NCBI GenBank assembly: GCA_963800285.1
Contig: CAWDAL010000030.1
Span: forward strand, 1 to 64,000
Direction of reading: 5' to 3'
DNA: 64,000 nucleotides
DNA from: DASUPK01 sp963800285
GTDB taxonomy: Bacteria; Actinomycetota; Thermoleophilia; Solirubrobacterales; 70-9
Below the pieces are notes generated by a model, which saw nothing but the letters and a program-made list of their open reading frames with translations, was not told the DNA's origin and did not search any database. Both the position numbers and the translations under genes were made by a program. Shown here in pieces: positions 48,369 to 56,391 of the stretch (positions within the stretch are counted from its first letter, which is position 1; each line of letters begins with the position of its first letter).

Positions 48369-48635
48369 GTGGAGGAAGACACCTTTCCCGACATCGGCTC
48401 GATGAGCGACCAGGAGCTCAAGGAGCTGATCGACAATCTGACCGCCGAGGAGCAGGAGGTGTCGTACCGGCGCCGGATCCTGCATGGGCAGATCGACATC
48501 CTGCGGGCGGAGCTGGTCAACCGCCTGCGTGAGAATCGCCCAGAGGGCGGCACGCTGATCAAGGGCGACGACGTGCAGCGGCTCAGCGAGATCCTGGCCG
48601 GCCGCTCGGAGCCCCCGACCAAGCCTCCGACTTAG
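48369..48635 (+). CDS. RsiG-like c-di-GMP-binding anti-sigma candidate
   Basis: 88 residues forming a helical hairpin-size protein. The helix TAEEQEVSYRRRILHGQID fits the RsiG signature E-x3-S-x2-R-x3-Q-x3-D at E, S, R and D, with His in the Q position and a Gln two residues later. In Streptomyces, RsiG holds the sigma factor WhiG when loaded with c-di-GMP; in early-branching actinobacteria it has a single motif and works as a homodimer (established knowledge). No WhiG gene is in the window. GTG start with GGAGG at 48360-48364. Confidence 0.7.
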   Translation: MEEDTFPDIGSMSDQELKELIDNLTAEEQEVSYRRRILHGQIDILRAELVNRLRENRPEGGTLIKGDDVQRLSEILAGRSEPPTKPPT

Positions 48636-48649
48636 ACAAGGGGTCGATC

Positions 48650-49120
48650 GTGGCGATCCACTGCCCCGAGTGCGGGTTCGTCAACGCCGAGGGCGCCAAC
48701 TATTGCCAGAAGTGCGGCGCGTACCTCTCCCGTCCCGACGGGAAGGACGAGCCGACCACCATGACCTACACGGTCGACGAGTCGGGCGAGATGCATCAGG
48801 TCGACATCGACGAGGTCGTCGAGAAGCACGGCGCGGCGCTGGTGATTCGCTCGGGGGGCGGCCGCGCGGGGGAGAGCTTCACGCTGAACGACGAGCGGAT
48901 CTCGATCGGCCGCACCCCGGAGGCAGGCGTGTTCCTCGACGACGTCACCGTCTCCCGCAACCACGCCCTGCTGGTGCGCCGCAAGGACGGCCTCTACATC
49001 GACGACCTGGGGTCGCTGAACGGCACCTATGTGAACCGGCGCCGGATCGAATCCCACCAGCTCGCCGACGGAGACGAGATCCAGATCGGCAAGTACAAGC
49101 TGAGCTACCTGGAGAAGTGA
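48650..49120 (+). CDS. GarA-like FHA-domain protein with zinc ribbon
   Basis: 156 residues. An N-terminal zinc ribbon (CPECGFVNAEGANYCQKCG, residues 5-23), an acidic linker with TMTYTVDE, and a C-terminal FHA domain with ISIGRTPEAGVFLDDVTVSRNHALLVRR and DLGSLNGTYVNRRRI, the phosphothreonine-binding loops. GarA/OdhI proteins are phosphorylated by Ser/Thr kinases in a Thr-rich motif and then regulate 2-oxoglutarate metabolism; here the candidate is the TTMTYT segment. GTG start 14 bases after the RsiG-like gene. Confidence 0.88.
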   Translation: MAIHCPECGFVNAEGANYCQKCGAYLSRPDGKDEPTTMTYTVDESGEMHQVDIDEVVEKHGAALVIRSGGGRAGESFTLNDERISIGRTPEAGVFLDDVTVSRNHALLVRRKDGLYIDDLGSLNGTYVNRRRIESHQLADGDEIQIGKYKLSYLEK

Positions 49121-49122
49121 CC

Positions 49123-49890
49123 ATGGAAGCCTCGCCCTTCGACCGCAGCCCCCCGGAACCAACGGCGGCCACAAAGACCGCCGCCGGATCAACCGACGGG
49201 ACTCCGTCGAACCGCAAGGCGCTCACCATCGGCGCCGTGGCCAAGATCCTCGGGCGCGAGTTCGAGGACGTCTCGATCTCGAAGATCCGCTACCTCGAGG
49301 ACCAGAAGCTCCTGTCCCCGCGGCGCACGCCCGGCGGCTACCGCCTCTACAGCCAGGCCGACGTCGAGCGCCTGCGAGCGATCCTCCGCATGCAGCGCGA
49401 CGAGTTCCTGCCGCTGCGGGTGATCCGCCAGGAGCTCGCGGCGGGCGCCCGTGAGGAGCGCACCGGGGCGGCGCTCAGGCGCGCCGCGACGGTGGAGGGG
49501 GGCAAGGGCTCGCGCATGTCGCTCGAGGAGCTGGTCGACGTCACCGGCGTCGCGCCCGACCTGGTCAAGGACCTCGAGGACTGGCGGCTGGTCCAGCCGG
49601 AGACCCTCGAGGGCACGAAGTTCTACGACGACACCGACCGCGAGATCGTTCAGGCCAGCGCGGAGCTCGCCCGGTTCGGCGTGGGGGGACGGAACCTGAA
49701 GGTGTTGCGCACGGCGGCCGACCGCGAGGCGCAGCTGCTCGAGGCCGTGGTCGGGGCGGCGCTGCGCTCGTCCAACCACAACACGCGCCGCGAGGCGATG
49801 GAGAACCTGGAGAGCCTCGCCGCCGCCTGCAACAACCTCACCCACATGCTGCTCGTCCGCGACCTGCGGAAGCTGACCGGCGAGGAGTAA
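49123..49890 (+). CDS. MerR-family regulator, FtsR/Rv1828-like
   Basis: 255 residues. N-terminal MerR helix-turn-helix: LTIGAVAKILGREFEDVSISKIRYLEDQKLLSPRRTPGGYRLYSQADVERLR (about 34-85). A second winged-helix-like region (MSLEELVDVTGVAPDLVKDLEDWRLV) follows, then an all-helical C terminus (EAVVGAALRSSNHNTRREAMENL). The order FHA gene then MerR gene matches garA-Rv1828 in mycobacteria and odhI-ftsR in corynebacteria, where FtsR activates ftsZ. Two bases after the FHA gene. Confidence 0.85.
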   Translation: MEASPFDRSPPEPTAATKTAAGSTDGTPSNRKALTIGAVAKILGREFEDVSISKIRYLEDQKLLSPRRTPGGYRLYSQADVERLRAILRMQRDEFLPLRVIRQELAAGAREERTGAALRRAATVEGGKGSRMSLEELVDVTGVAPDLVKDLEDWRLVQPETLEGTKFYDDTDREIVQASAELARFGVGGRNLKVLRTAADREAQLLEAVVGAALRSSNHNTRREAMENLESLAAACNNLTHMLLVRDLRKLTGEE

Positions 49891-49899
49891 ACGCCGCCC

Positions 49900-50361
49900 G
49901 TGGCACGCGTCGTGCGCAGGCGCCGCATCGCAGCGCCCGCGAGCGCCCTCTGGGCCGTCGTCACGGATCCCTACCACCTGCCGCGCTGGTGGCCGAACAC
50001 GCAGCGCGTCGAGAACGTCAGCGAGGGAGAGCCGGCGCGGCAAAGCTGGACCCAGGTGCTCGAAACCCGCGACGGCCGTGGCGTGCGCGCCGACTATCAC
50101 GGCGTCGAGGCGACCGACGGCGAGCACTACGTCTTCGAGCAGACGGTGGATGGCACTCCGTTCGAGCGCTTCGTGAAGCGCGCTCGCACGGAGATCAAGC
50201 TCACCCCTCAGAACGGCGAGACAGACGTGACGATGTCGCTCGACCGTCGCCTGCGCGGGCTCTCCCGCCTCGGCTCGCCGATGATGCGGCGGGCGATCGG
50301 CCGCACCCTCAACGAGGCTCTGACCGGCCTGGAGACCGCTGCCACCGGGGAGCCGACCTGA
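49900..50361 (+). CDS. SRPBCC-domain protein
   Basis: 153 residues with a START-like fold pattern: RRRIAAPASALWAVVTDPYHLPRWWPNTQRVENV at the N terminus, then strands and a C-terminal helix (MMRRAIGRTLNEALTGLE). Polyketide-cyclase/dehydrase-like proteins bind hydrophobic ligands; the ligand is unknown. GTG start nine bases after the MerR gene; the FAD oxidase follows eight bases later, so an operon is likely. Confidence 0.82.
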   Translation: MARVVRRRRIAAPASALWAVVTDPYHLPRWWPNTQRVENVSEGEPARQSWTQVLETRDGRGVRADYHGVEATDGEHYVFEQTVDGTPFERFVKRARTEIKLTPQNGETDVTMSLDRRLRGLSRLGSPMMRRAIGRTLNEALTGLETAATGEPT

Positions 50362-50369
50362 CCGCGGAG

Positions 50370-51965
50370 ATGAAGTGGTGGGGATGGGGCGACCCCGAGC
50401 GGCGCCTCCACCTGCCGCCGGGGGCCACCGCAGCCCTGCGCGAGGAGCTCGGCGTGCAATCCGGCGATGCCGTCGAACCCGTGTCCCTGGAGCAGGTCTC
50501 CCTGCCCGAACCGCGCCCGATTCCCGACGCCGTCCGCGCGGCCGCCGATGAGGTCCTCGACGGGCCTGAGGACCGCCTGCGCCGTGCGACGGGGCGCAGC
50601 TACCCCGACCTGATCCGTCTGCGCTCAGGGCGGCTCGAGCAGGCCCCGGACGCGGTCCTGCGACCCGCCGATCCCTCCGGGGTCGCGGCCGTGCTCGAGG
50701 CGTGCGCCGCGGACGGCGTGGCCGTCGTGCCCTACGGCGGCGGCACCAGCGTGGTCGGCGGCCTCGACGCGGTCGACGGCGGCCACCGGGCGGTCGTCGC
50801 CCTGGACCTGGCCCGCCTCCGCTCAGTCGAGATGGACGCGACGTCCCTCACCGCGAGTCTGGGCTCCGGCCTCTCGGGCCCCGCCGCCGAGTCAGCACTC
50901 GGCGCACGGGGCGCCACGATCGGCCACTTCCCGCAGTCCTTCGAGCAGGCGACCATCGGCGGGTTCGCCGCCACTCGCTCGGCCGGCCAGGCCTCGAGCG
51001 GCTACGGCCGGTTCGACGAGGTGGTGACCTCGATCGAGCTCACCGCCCCCACCGGAAGGCTGAGGACGCGCCAGACGCCCCACACCGCCGCGGGCCCGTC
51101 TCTCCGCGAACTGGTCCTCGGCTCGGAAGGGACCCTGGGCGTGATCACCGAGGTCGCCTGCCGGGTGCGCCCGGCGCCCCGCGAGCGCCATTACGAGGGC
51201 TGGATGGCGGAGGACTTCGACGCCGGACGGGGGATCGTCCGCGACCTCGCCCAGCGTCACGAGGCGCCTGACGTGCTGCGGCTCTCGGACGAGGAGGAGA
51301 CTCGGGTCTCGCTGGACCTCGCCGGGACGCAGGGCTTCCGGAAGCGGGCGCTCGACGCCTATCTCTCCCTGCGGAAGCGAAAGGGCGGCTGCCTGCTGAT
51401 CTGCGGCTGGGAGGGCGAGAGCGAGTCCGTCCGCCGCCGCCGCTCCCTCGGCCACACGCGCCTGCGGCTCGGCGGCGCGGTCCCGCTCGGCTCCGCCGCC
51501 GGCCGCTCCTGGGAGCGGAACCGATACGGCGGCCCCTACCTGCGCGACGAGCTGATGAACCTCGGCGTGATGGTCGAGACGCTCGAGACCGCGCACACCT
51601 GGAGCCGCCTCGACGAGCTCTACCGGGCCGTCGGCGGGGCGCTCCGCGGCGCCCTTGGCGAGCGCTCGATCGTCATGTGCCATGTCTCGCACGCCTATCC
51701 GGACGGCGCCTCCCTCTACTTCACCTTCTTCGCCCGCGCCCGGCGCGGGGCGGAGCTCGAGCAATGGCGCGAGGCGAAGACCGCCGCCTGCGAGGCGATC
51801 GTCGCCACCGAGGGGACGATCACGCACCACCACGCGGTGGGGCGAGATCACGCGCCCTACATGACGGCGGAGGTCGGCGAGCTCGGCCTGGACGCGCTGC
51901 GGGCCGTCAAGGAGCGGCTCGATCCCGCCGGGATCATGAACCCGGGCAAGCTCCTGCCGAGCTGA
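50370..51965 (+). CDS. FAD-binding oxidase, alkyl-DHAP synthase-like
   Basis: 531 residues. MKWWGWGDPE at the start, the PCMH-type FAD site VVPYGGGTSVVGGL (about 127-140), FPQSFEQATIGGFAATRSAGQASSGYGRFDEVV, LGSEGTLGVITE, and the GTITHHHAVGRDH motif near the end are typical of alkyldihydroxyacetonephosphate synthase-like flavoenzymes. Eukaryotic AGPS makes ether lipids; for bacterial relatives ether-lipid synthesis or D-2-hydroxyacid oxidation are both possible. The ATG at 50370 is the first in frame after the upstream stop. Confidence 0.9.
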   Translation: MKWWGWGDPERRLHLPPGATAALREELGVQSGDAVEPVSLEQVSLPEPRPIPDAVRAAADEVLDGPEDRLRRATGRSYPDLIRLRSGRLEQAPDAVLRPADPSGVAAVLEACAADGVAVVPYGGGTSVVGGLDAVDGGHRAVVALDLARLRSVEMDATSLTASLGSGLSGPAAESALGARGATIGHFPQSFEQATIGGFAATRSAGQASSGYGRFDEVVTSIELTAPTGRLRTRQTPHTAAGPSLRELVLGSEGTLGVITEVACRVRPAPRERHYEGWMAEDFDAGRGIVRDLAQRHEAPDVLRLSDEEETRVSLDLAGTQGFRKRALDAYLSLRKRKGGCLLICGWEGESESVRRRRSLGHTRLRLGGAVPLGSAAGRSWERNRYGGPYLRDELMNLGVMVETLETAHTWSRLDELYRAVGGALRGALGERSIVMCHVSHAYPDGASLYFTFFARARRGAELEQWREAKTAACEAIVATEGTITHHHAVGRDHAPYMTAEVGELGLDALRAVKERLDPAGIMNPGKLLPS

Positions 51966-51975
51966 GCCGTCGGAC

Positions 51976-52746
51976 CTAGCGCAGGGCGCCGCGCATCACC
52001 GGCGTGCCGACGACCTGCGGGAGGGTGGCGCTCTGAGCAGCCCGCTGGACGGCGGCTGCCGCCTCGCGCTGCCGCGTCAGGGTCAGCTCGGCGCTCGTGA
52101 AGCTCGGAAGCAGCCCCTCCGCCGCTGTCGGGATCGGCGTCCTGCCGGTGAGCTTCCCGTCCGCGCCCACGGCGTGGAAGGCGACCGGAAGGCTGCGACC
52201 GCCGGAGCCCACGAACCAGAGCACGTAGCTCTGGCCGCGGCCGCTCGGCTCGAGGCCGGTGATCGCGAGGTCGACAGCGGGCTGGTCGGCGACGCGGACC
52301 ACCGAGATCATGCCCGTCGCTCTCGACCCTCCGACCGGGGTCAGCTTGATCGGCACCACGTCCTCCTGTGCCGCCCGGGTCGTGGTCTGCGCGCCTCCAT
52401 CCCCGCCACCGCCGACGGCGACCACGAGCACGACGATGGCGGCGACCGCCGCCGCGCCGGCGGTGAGCCAGAGCAACCATTGCCCGCCCATTCCGCTTCG
52501 GGCGGGAACGCCGGCGGAGGGAGGCGGCTCGTCGCCCCCGGAGGGGCTCTCCAGGGCGCTCAGGCGGTCCCTGACGGCGTCCCGGGGGAATTCCCGGTCG
52601 GGCACGCGGTCGAGGGCGTCAGCGGCGTGGTGGGCTCGGCTCCTCACCTCGTCGGGGCTCGTGCCGAGCACCTCCGCAACCTGCTCGTAGGTGTCCCCGG
52701 CGAGGAGCAGCCAAAGCAGGGCGCGCTGATCCTCGCTCAACGCCAT
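51976..52746 (-). CDS. HTH-transmembrane-exported domain protein (RskA-like C terminus)
   Basis: 256 residues. The N-terminal helix-turn-helix (LSEDQRALLWLLLAGDTYEQVAEVLGTSPDEVRSRAHHA, residues 3-41) resembles sigma region 4/SigF-type HTHs. A linker, one transmembrane helix (about 91-113), then an extracytoplasmic domain (YVLWFVGSGGRSLPVAFHAVGADGKL) similar to the outer domain of anti-sigma-K factors. No anti-sigma zinc motif is seen. It shares the layout with its neighbour at 52763, 16 bases upstream. A membrane-bound regulator is a reasonable inference. Confidence 0.78.
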   Translation of the reverse strand: MALSEDQRALLWLLLAGDTYEQVAEVLGTSPDEVRSRAHHAADALDRVPDREFPRDAVRDRLSALESPSGGDEPPPSAGVPARSGMGGQWLLWLTAGAAAVAAIVVLVVAVGGGGDGGAQTTTRAAQEDVVPIKLTPVGGSRATGMISVVRVADQPAVDLAITGLEPSGRGQSYVLWFVGSGGRSLPVAFHAVGADGKLTGRTPIPTAAEGLLPSFTSAELTLTRQREAAAAVQRAAQSATLPQVVGTPVMRGALR

Positions 52747-52762
52747 CGGCTGGCGCGTTCGG

Positions 52763-53923
52763 TCAGCCCTTCGAGCCCGTCGAGGTCCCGGCCTGGCCCT
52801 GGGCCTGCTGGAGCTGCTGCTGGAGCTGCTGCAGGAGCTCGGTCCCGCTGCCCTCGAGCACGGGCTCGCCGACGAAGGTGATCACGCCAGTCGCCTTCTT
52901 CTTGCCCTGCTGCGCCTGCAGGGTCTGCTGAATCTGATTCTTCTGCGCCGCCGTGACCCGCGAGAGCCTGATCTTCTGCAGCGCCTGGAGGAAGACGAGC
53001 TCCTGCGTCGCCAGGGGGGCCGCGCCGTTCAGGTTGCCATCGTCCCCAACGGTCTCCTGCCCGATCGGCCTGGCCTGCTGGTCGGAGCCGTAGAGCCAGA
53101 GCACGTACTCGTCGCCATCCGAGCTGGGCTCGAGGTGGGCGGCGTTGGTCTGCAGCGCGAAGCCGGCGATCGCCTGCTGCTTCTTCGAGCTCTGCTGATT
53201 CTGCGGCGAGACCGGCACCAGAGTGACCTGGCCCGTGGGCGGGCAGTCCTGGCCGGCGAGCCCGCCGACCGCCGAAAGCTTGGTGGTGGGCACGCCGGCC
53301 TGCTGCGCGGCGGTGGTGTCGATCGGCTTGCAGTCGCCGCTTCCGCTGCTCCCGCCGCTCGTAGCGACGACCAGGATCACGATCACGAGGACGATCGCGG
53401 TGGCGACGCCGACGACGAGCTGGGTGCGTCGCCTGCCGGTGAGAGAGCCGAGGCCGCTGAAGAAGCCGGCGGCGCGGGACGCGATACCCGGGCCCTCGGG
53501 CGGGACGCCCGCGGGCGGGGGAGGGGGCGCCGCGGACGAGGGGGCCGCCGGCGCGGGTGGAGGCGGGGGAGGCGCGGCGGCCCGGCGGCCGCCGCGCGGC
53601 TCCGGGACCTCGGGGAGAGTGGCCCTCGGGGCGAGCAGCCTCAGGTTCTGCACCAGTCGCTGGGCGAGCGCGTTGGCCTCGGGATCGCTCTGCAGATGGC
53701 GAACCGCGTCGGCGCGCCCGATCGGGTCGGCCTGCCCGAGCAGGTAGTCGGTGAGGCCGACCTGCGCGTCGGGGTCGGCGCCGCCGATCTCCGTGAGCGC
53801 AGCGCGCGCACGCGATCGCACCTCGTCGGGTGCGATCCCGAGCAGGGAGCCGATGTCGTCGTATCCCTGCCCGCCCTCGAGCAGCAACTGCAGCATCGCG
53901 CGCTGTTCGTCCGTGACCGCCAC
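52763..53923 (-). CDS. HTH-transmembrane-exported domain protein, larger paralogue
   Basis: 386 residues with the same plan as the downstream gene: HTH (TDEQRAMLQLLLEGGQGYDDIGSLLGIAPDEVRSRARAAL, about 4-43), a longer cytoplasmic part with a helical region (DYLLGQADPIGRADAVRHLQ) and a Pro/Ala-rich linker (about 112-145), one transmembrane helix (about 168-188), then an exported domain (EYVLWLYGSDQQARPIGQETVGDDGNL) and a Gln-rich tail (LLQQLQQQLQQAQGQ). Probably the product of a duplication. Ligand and DNA targets unknown. Confidence 0.78.
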   Translation of the reverse strand: MAVTDEQRAMLQLLLEGGQGYDDIGSLLGIAPDEVRSRARAALTEIGGADPDAQVGLTDYLLGQADPIGRADAVRHLQSDPEANALAQRLVQNLRLLAPRATLPEVPEPRGGRRAAAPPPPPPAPAAPSSAAPPPPPAGVPPEGPGIASRAAGFFSGLGSLTGRRRTQLVVGVATAIVLVIVILVVATSGGSSGSGDCKPIDTTAAQQAGVPTTKLSAVGGLAGQDCPPTGQVTLVPVSPQNQQSSKKQQAIAGFALQTNAAHLEPSSDGDEYVLWLYGSDQQARPIGQETVGDDGNLNGAAPLATQELVFLQALQKIRLSRVTAAQKNQIQQTLQAQQGKKKATGVITFVGEPVLEGSGTELLQQLQQQLQQAQGQAGTSTGSKG

Positions 53924-53967
53924 GAGCGTGGAAGCCTAGGGCAGCGACCCGATGCGTGATGCAGGTC

Positions 53968-54579
53968 TTATCCGACCTTTAATCCGGGCTCGACGCGCCT
54001 CGCCAGGCGCGGGTAGTCGACGAGCAGTCCGTCCGAGTCGAGCTGGAGCTCGGCGGTGAAGTCGCCATCGCGGCTGCTGTACCTGACCACGGACCCGTTC
54101 TCCGTCGTTCGCACGTGCTCGTAGCGCTGCGGCGAGGCCTCGACGCGCAGGGTCGGCATGCGCACGAAGGCCATCACGAAATCGCCGGATCCGCTCTGCT
54201 GGAAGCCGTGACGGAGGATGGGCATGGTGTTGGTGAGGGGCGAGTTCTCGATGTCGATGTCCCGCGCCTCCGACAGGTCCGGCAGCTCGCCGTCCCAGGG
54301 GCCGCCGGGGACATCGCCTGCGTCCTCGACCTCCGCGCGCCAGCCTCCGGAGCCGTCGTGGCTCAACAGCAGCCGCCGGCTCCAGCTCTCGGCGGCGGCG
54401 GAGAGCTCGAGCTCGCTGGTGACGAAGCGCTCGGGCGTCTCGAGCCGGTAGTCGACCCGAAAGGGAGCCGGTTCCGCTCCGAGCTGGATGCCGACGGCAC
54501 TCAGTCCGTCCTCGCCCAGGTCCACCTCGGCGGCCTCCGTCATCCACTCCTCGATCCCGCTCCAGACCAGGAACCGCAT
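53968..54579 (-). CDS. putative glycolipid-binding protein (PF06475-like)
   Basis: 203 residues, soluble, strand-rich. The pattern RVDYRLETPERFVTSELELSA, LLLSHDGSGGWRAEVED and DIDIENSPLTNTMPILRH resembles the putative glycolipid-binding family (PF06475), seen in mycobacteria and other actinobacteria. Role unknown; the name comes from an early annotation. Divergent from the thioesterase gene with a 45-base gap. Confidence 0.8.
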   Translation of the reverse strand: MRFLVWSGIEEWMTEAAEVDLGEDGLSAVGIQLGAEPAPFRVDYRLETPERFVTSELELSAAAESWSRRLLLSHDGSGGWRAEVEDAGDVPGGPWDGELPDLSEARDIDIENSPLTNTMPILRHGFQQSGSGDFVMAFVRMPTLRVEASPQRYEHVRTTENGSVVRYSSRDGDFTAELQLDSDGLLVDYPRLARRVEPGLKVG

Positions 54580-54610
54580 GGCCTCAGTATCGACCCTGCG
54601 AACCGCCGAC

Positions 54611-54616
54611 TATCGT
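54611..54616 (+). promoter_or_regulatory. leaderless -10 box (TATCGT)
   Basis: Eight bases before the GTG at 54625; it decides the start over the longer open frame upstream. Confidence 0.5.
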
Positions 54617-54624
54617 CCCGGCTC

Positions 54625-55023
54625 GTGAATCTGCCGCAGATGCCGCCCACCGGGTTCGGCGAGCGAATCGGGGTCGAGTGGCTGAGCTTCGACCCGGACG
54701 ACGCCCGCGCCCGGATCAAGGTCGTCGATCATCACCTCCAGCCCTTTGGAGTGGTGCACGGCGGCGTCTACTGCTCGCTCGCCGAGAGCATCTGCTCCGC
54801 GGCCGCATACTTCGCGGTGCGGGAGGACGGCATGGTGGCGATGGGTCAATCGAACGACACCACGTTCCTGCGATCGATCGCGGACGGTCACGTCAACGCC
54901 ACCGCTCGGACCCGCCACCGAGGCCGGTCGACATGGATCTTCGACGTCGAGATGAGCGACGACGAGGGCCGCGTGTGCGCCCTGGCGCGAATCGTCATCG
55001 CCATCCGCCCGGGTCGCGACTGA
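54625..55023 (+). CDS. PaaI-type hotdog thioesterase
   Basis: 132 residues. Hotdog fold with the motif HHLQPFGVVHGGVYCSLAESICSAAA (about 39-64), where the family HGG-x6-E pattern is seen. Members hydrolyse acyl-CoA esters such as phenylacetyl-CoA or hydroxybenzoyl-CoA. The substrate cannot be told. Start GTG 54625 supported by the upstream -10 box. Confidence 0.88.
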   Translation: MNLPQMPPTGFGERIGVEWLSFDPDDARARIKVVDHHLQPFGVVHGGVYCSLAESICSAAAYFAVREDGMVAMGQSNDTTFLRSIADGHVNATARTRHRGRSTWIFDVEMSDDEGRVCALARIVIAIRPGRD

Positions 55024-55076
55024 TACCGGGGCCCGGCGATTCGACAACGCCCGGGACGCGTGAGAGGGTGTAGGCG

Positions 55077-56297
55077 ATGCGCAGATCCGAGATCCGCTCC
55101 CTGAGCGAGATCGCCGCAGCTTCGCTGGCCCGCCCCGGCGCCACGGCGGGTCAGGTTCACTCAGCCGTCGCGAATCGCGTCTTCCGGCAGCTCGGTCCCC
55201 TCGGTGCGCCGGTACGGGTGGTGCACGACGGGATCTCGGAAGCCTCCTACCGCACGATCGGTGCCGCGCTGCGCGCACCGGTGAGGGCCGGCGGCAGGAC
55301 GCTCGCCGAGCGCGCCCGTGAGGGCTCCGCGGCCCTTGCCGACTCGAGGGGCGGCAGTCTCGCGCTCGGCGTGCTCAACGGCATCGCGGGAGACCGAATC
55401 GCCCGCGACCATCCCGATCTCGCCCTCGACCTCACCGTCCGCCACGGCGAGCGCGACGTCGCACTCGACGAGGACGGTCTGGCGACGGCCTTCCGCGACC
55501 CGACCCCCAGGCTCGTCGTCTTCGTGCACGGCCTCTGCGAGACCGACGCGGCCTGGAAGCTCGGTTCCTCCCGTGAGCGCTCCTCGCCGAGCTATGGCTC
55601 GCGCCTGCGGGATGACCTCGGCTACACGCCGATCTACCTCCGCTACAACACCGGCCTCCGCGTCTCCGAGAACGGCCGCCGGCTGACGGGCGCGCTGGAC
55701 GCGCTCGCCGCCTCATGGCCGACCGAGATCGACGAGATCGCGCTGATCGGCCATTCGATGGGCGGCCTGGTCGCGCGCAGCGCCTGTCATTACGCCGAGC
55801 GCGAGGACCACGGGTGGGCCGAAAAGCTTCGGCACGTCTTCTGCCTGGGCACGCCGCACCTCGGGGCGCCCCTCGAGCGCGCCGCGCATGCGGCCGGCTG
55901 GACCCTGAGCCGCCTACCCGAGTCGCGGCCCTTCGCCGATCTCTTCTTCAACGGCCGGAGCGCCGGGATCAAGGACCTGCGCTACGGCAGCCTCGTCGAC
56001 GAGGACTGGCGCGACACCGACCCCGACGAGTTCCTGCGCCACCGCTGCCAGGAGGTCCCCTTCCTGCCGACCGCGACCTACTACTTCATCGGTGCGACCC
56101 TGGCGAGGCGGCCCGACGGCCTCGGGGGGCTGGTCGGGGACCTGCTCGTCCACTACCCGAGCGCCTCAGGCGCGGGGCGCGATCGCCGCATCCCCTTCGA
56201 GGCGGAGAACGGGCGCCACCTCGGAGGCCTCCATCACATGAACCTCCTGAACCATCCGGCCGTCTACGCGCAGATCAAGGACTGGATCTCAAAGTGA
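55077..56297 (+). CDS. alpha/beta hydrolase, lipase/PGAP1-like
   Basis: 406 residues. A 135-residue N-terminal region without known domain (SYRTIGAALRAPVRAGGRTLAERAREG) precedes the hydrolase domain: VVFVHGLCETDAAWK, the elbow IALIGHSMGGLVARSA (Ser about 225), CLGTPHLGAPLER, and the final His in GRHLGGLHHMNLLNHPAV. Similar to triacylglycerol lipase/PGAP1-type esterases; no signal peptide. The ATG at 55077 follows TAGGCG with a three-base gap. Confidence 0.85.
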   Translation: MRRSEIRSLSEIAAASLARPGATAGQVHSAVANRVFRQLGPLGAPVRVVHDGISEASYRTIGAALRAPVRAGGRTLAERAREGSAALADSRGGSLALGVLNGIAGDRIARDHPDLALDLTVRHGERDVALDEDGLATAFRDPTPRLVVFVHGLCETDAAWKLGSSRERSSPSYGSRLRDDLGYTPIYLRYNTGLRVSENGRRLTGALDALAASWPTEIDEIALIGHSMGGLVARSACHYAEREDHGWAEKLRHVFCLGTPHLGAPLERAAHAAGWTLSRLPESRPFADLFFNGRSAGIKDLRYGSLVDEDWRDTDPDEFLRHRCQEVPFLPTATYYFIGATLARRPDGLGGLVGDLLVHYPSASGAGRDRRIPFEAENGRHLGGLHHMNLLNHPAVYAQIKDWISK

Positions 56298-56298
56298 C

Positions 56299-56319
56299 GG
56301 CTTCGCCATCAGTCGCGGC
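56299..56319 (+). repeat. short dispersed repeat, copy 2
   Basis: GGCTTCGCCATCAGTCGCGGC, one base after the hydrolase stop; 19 of 21 bases match 5-25. The rest of the 94-base gap to nadE contains GC-rich inverted sequence (CGCTCCTGAGTGGAGCG at 56365-56381). Confidence 0.35.
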
Positions 56320-56391
56320 CACGGGCGGGCGCCCAGCACAAGTCGCTTCGGGCTTCGCCCTTCGCTCCTGAGTGGAGCGCCCTGGTGGCCG

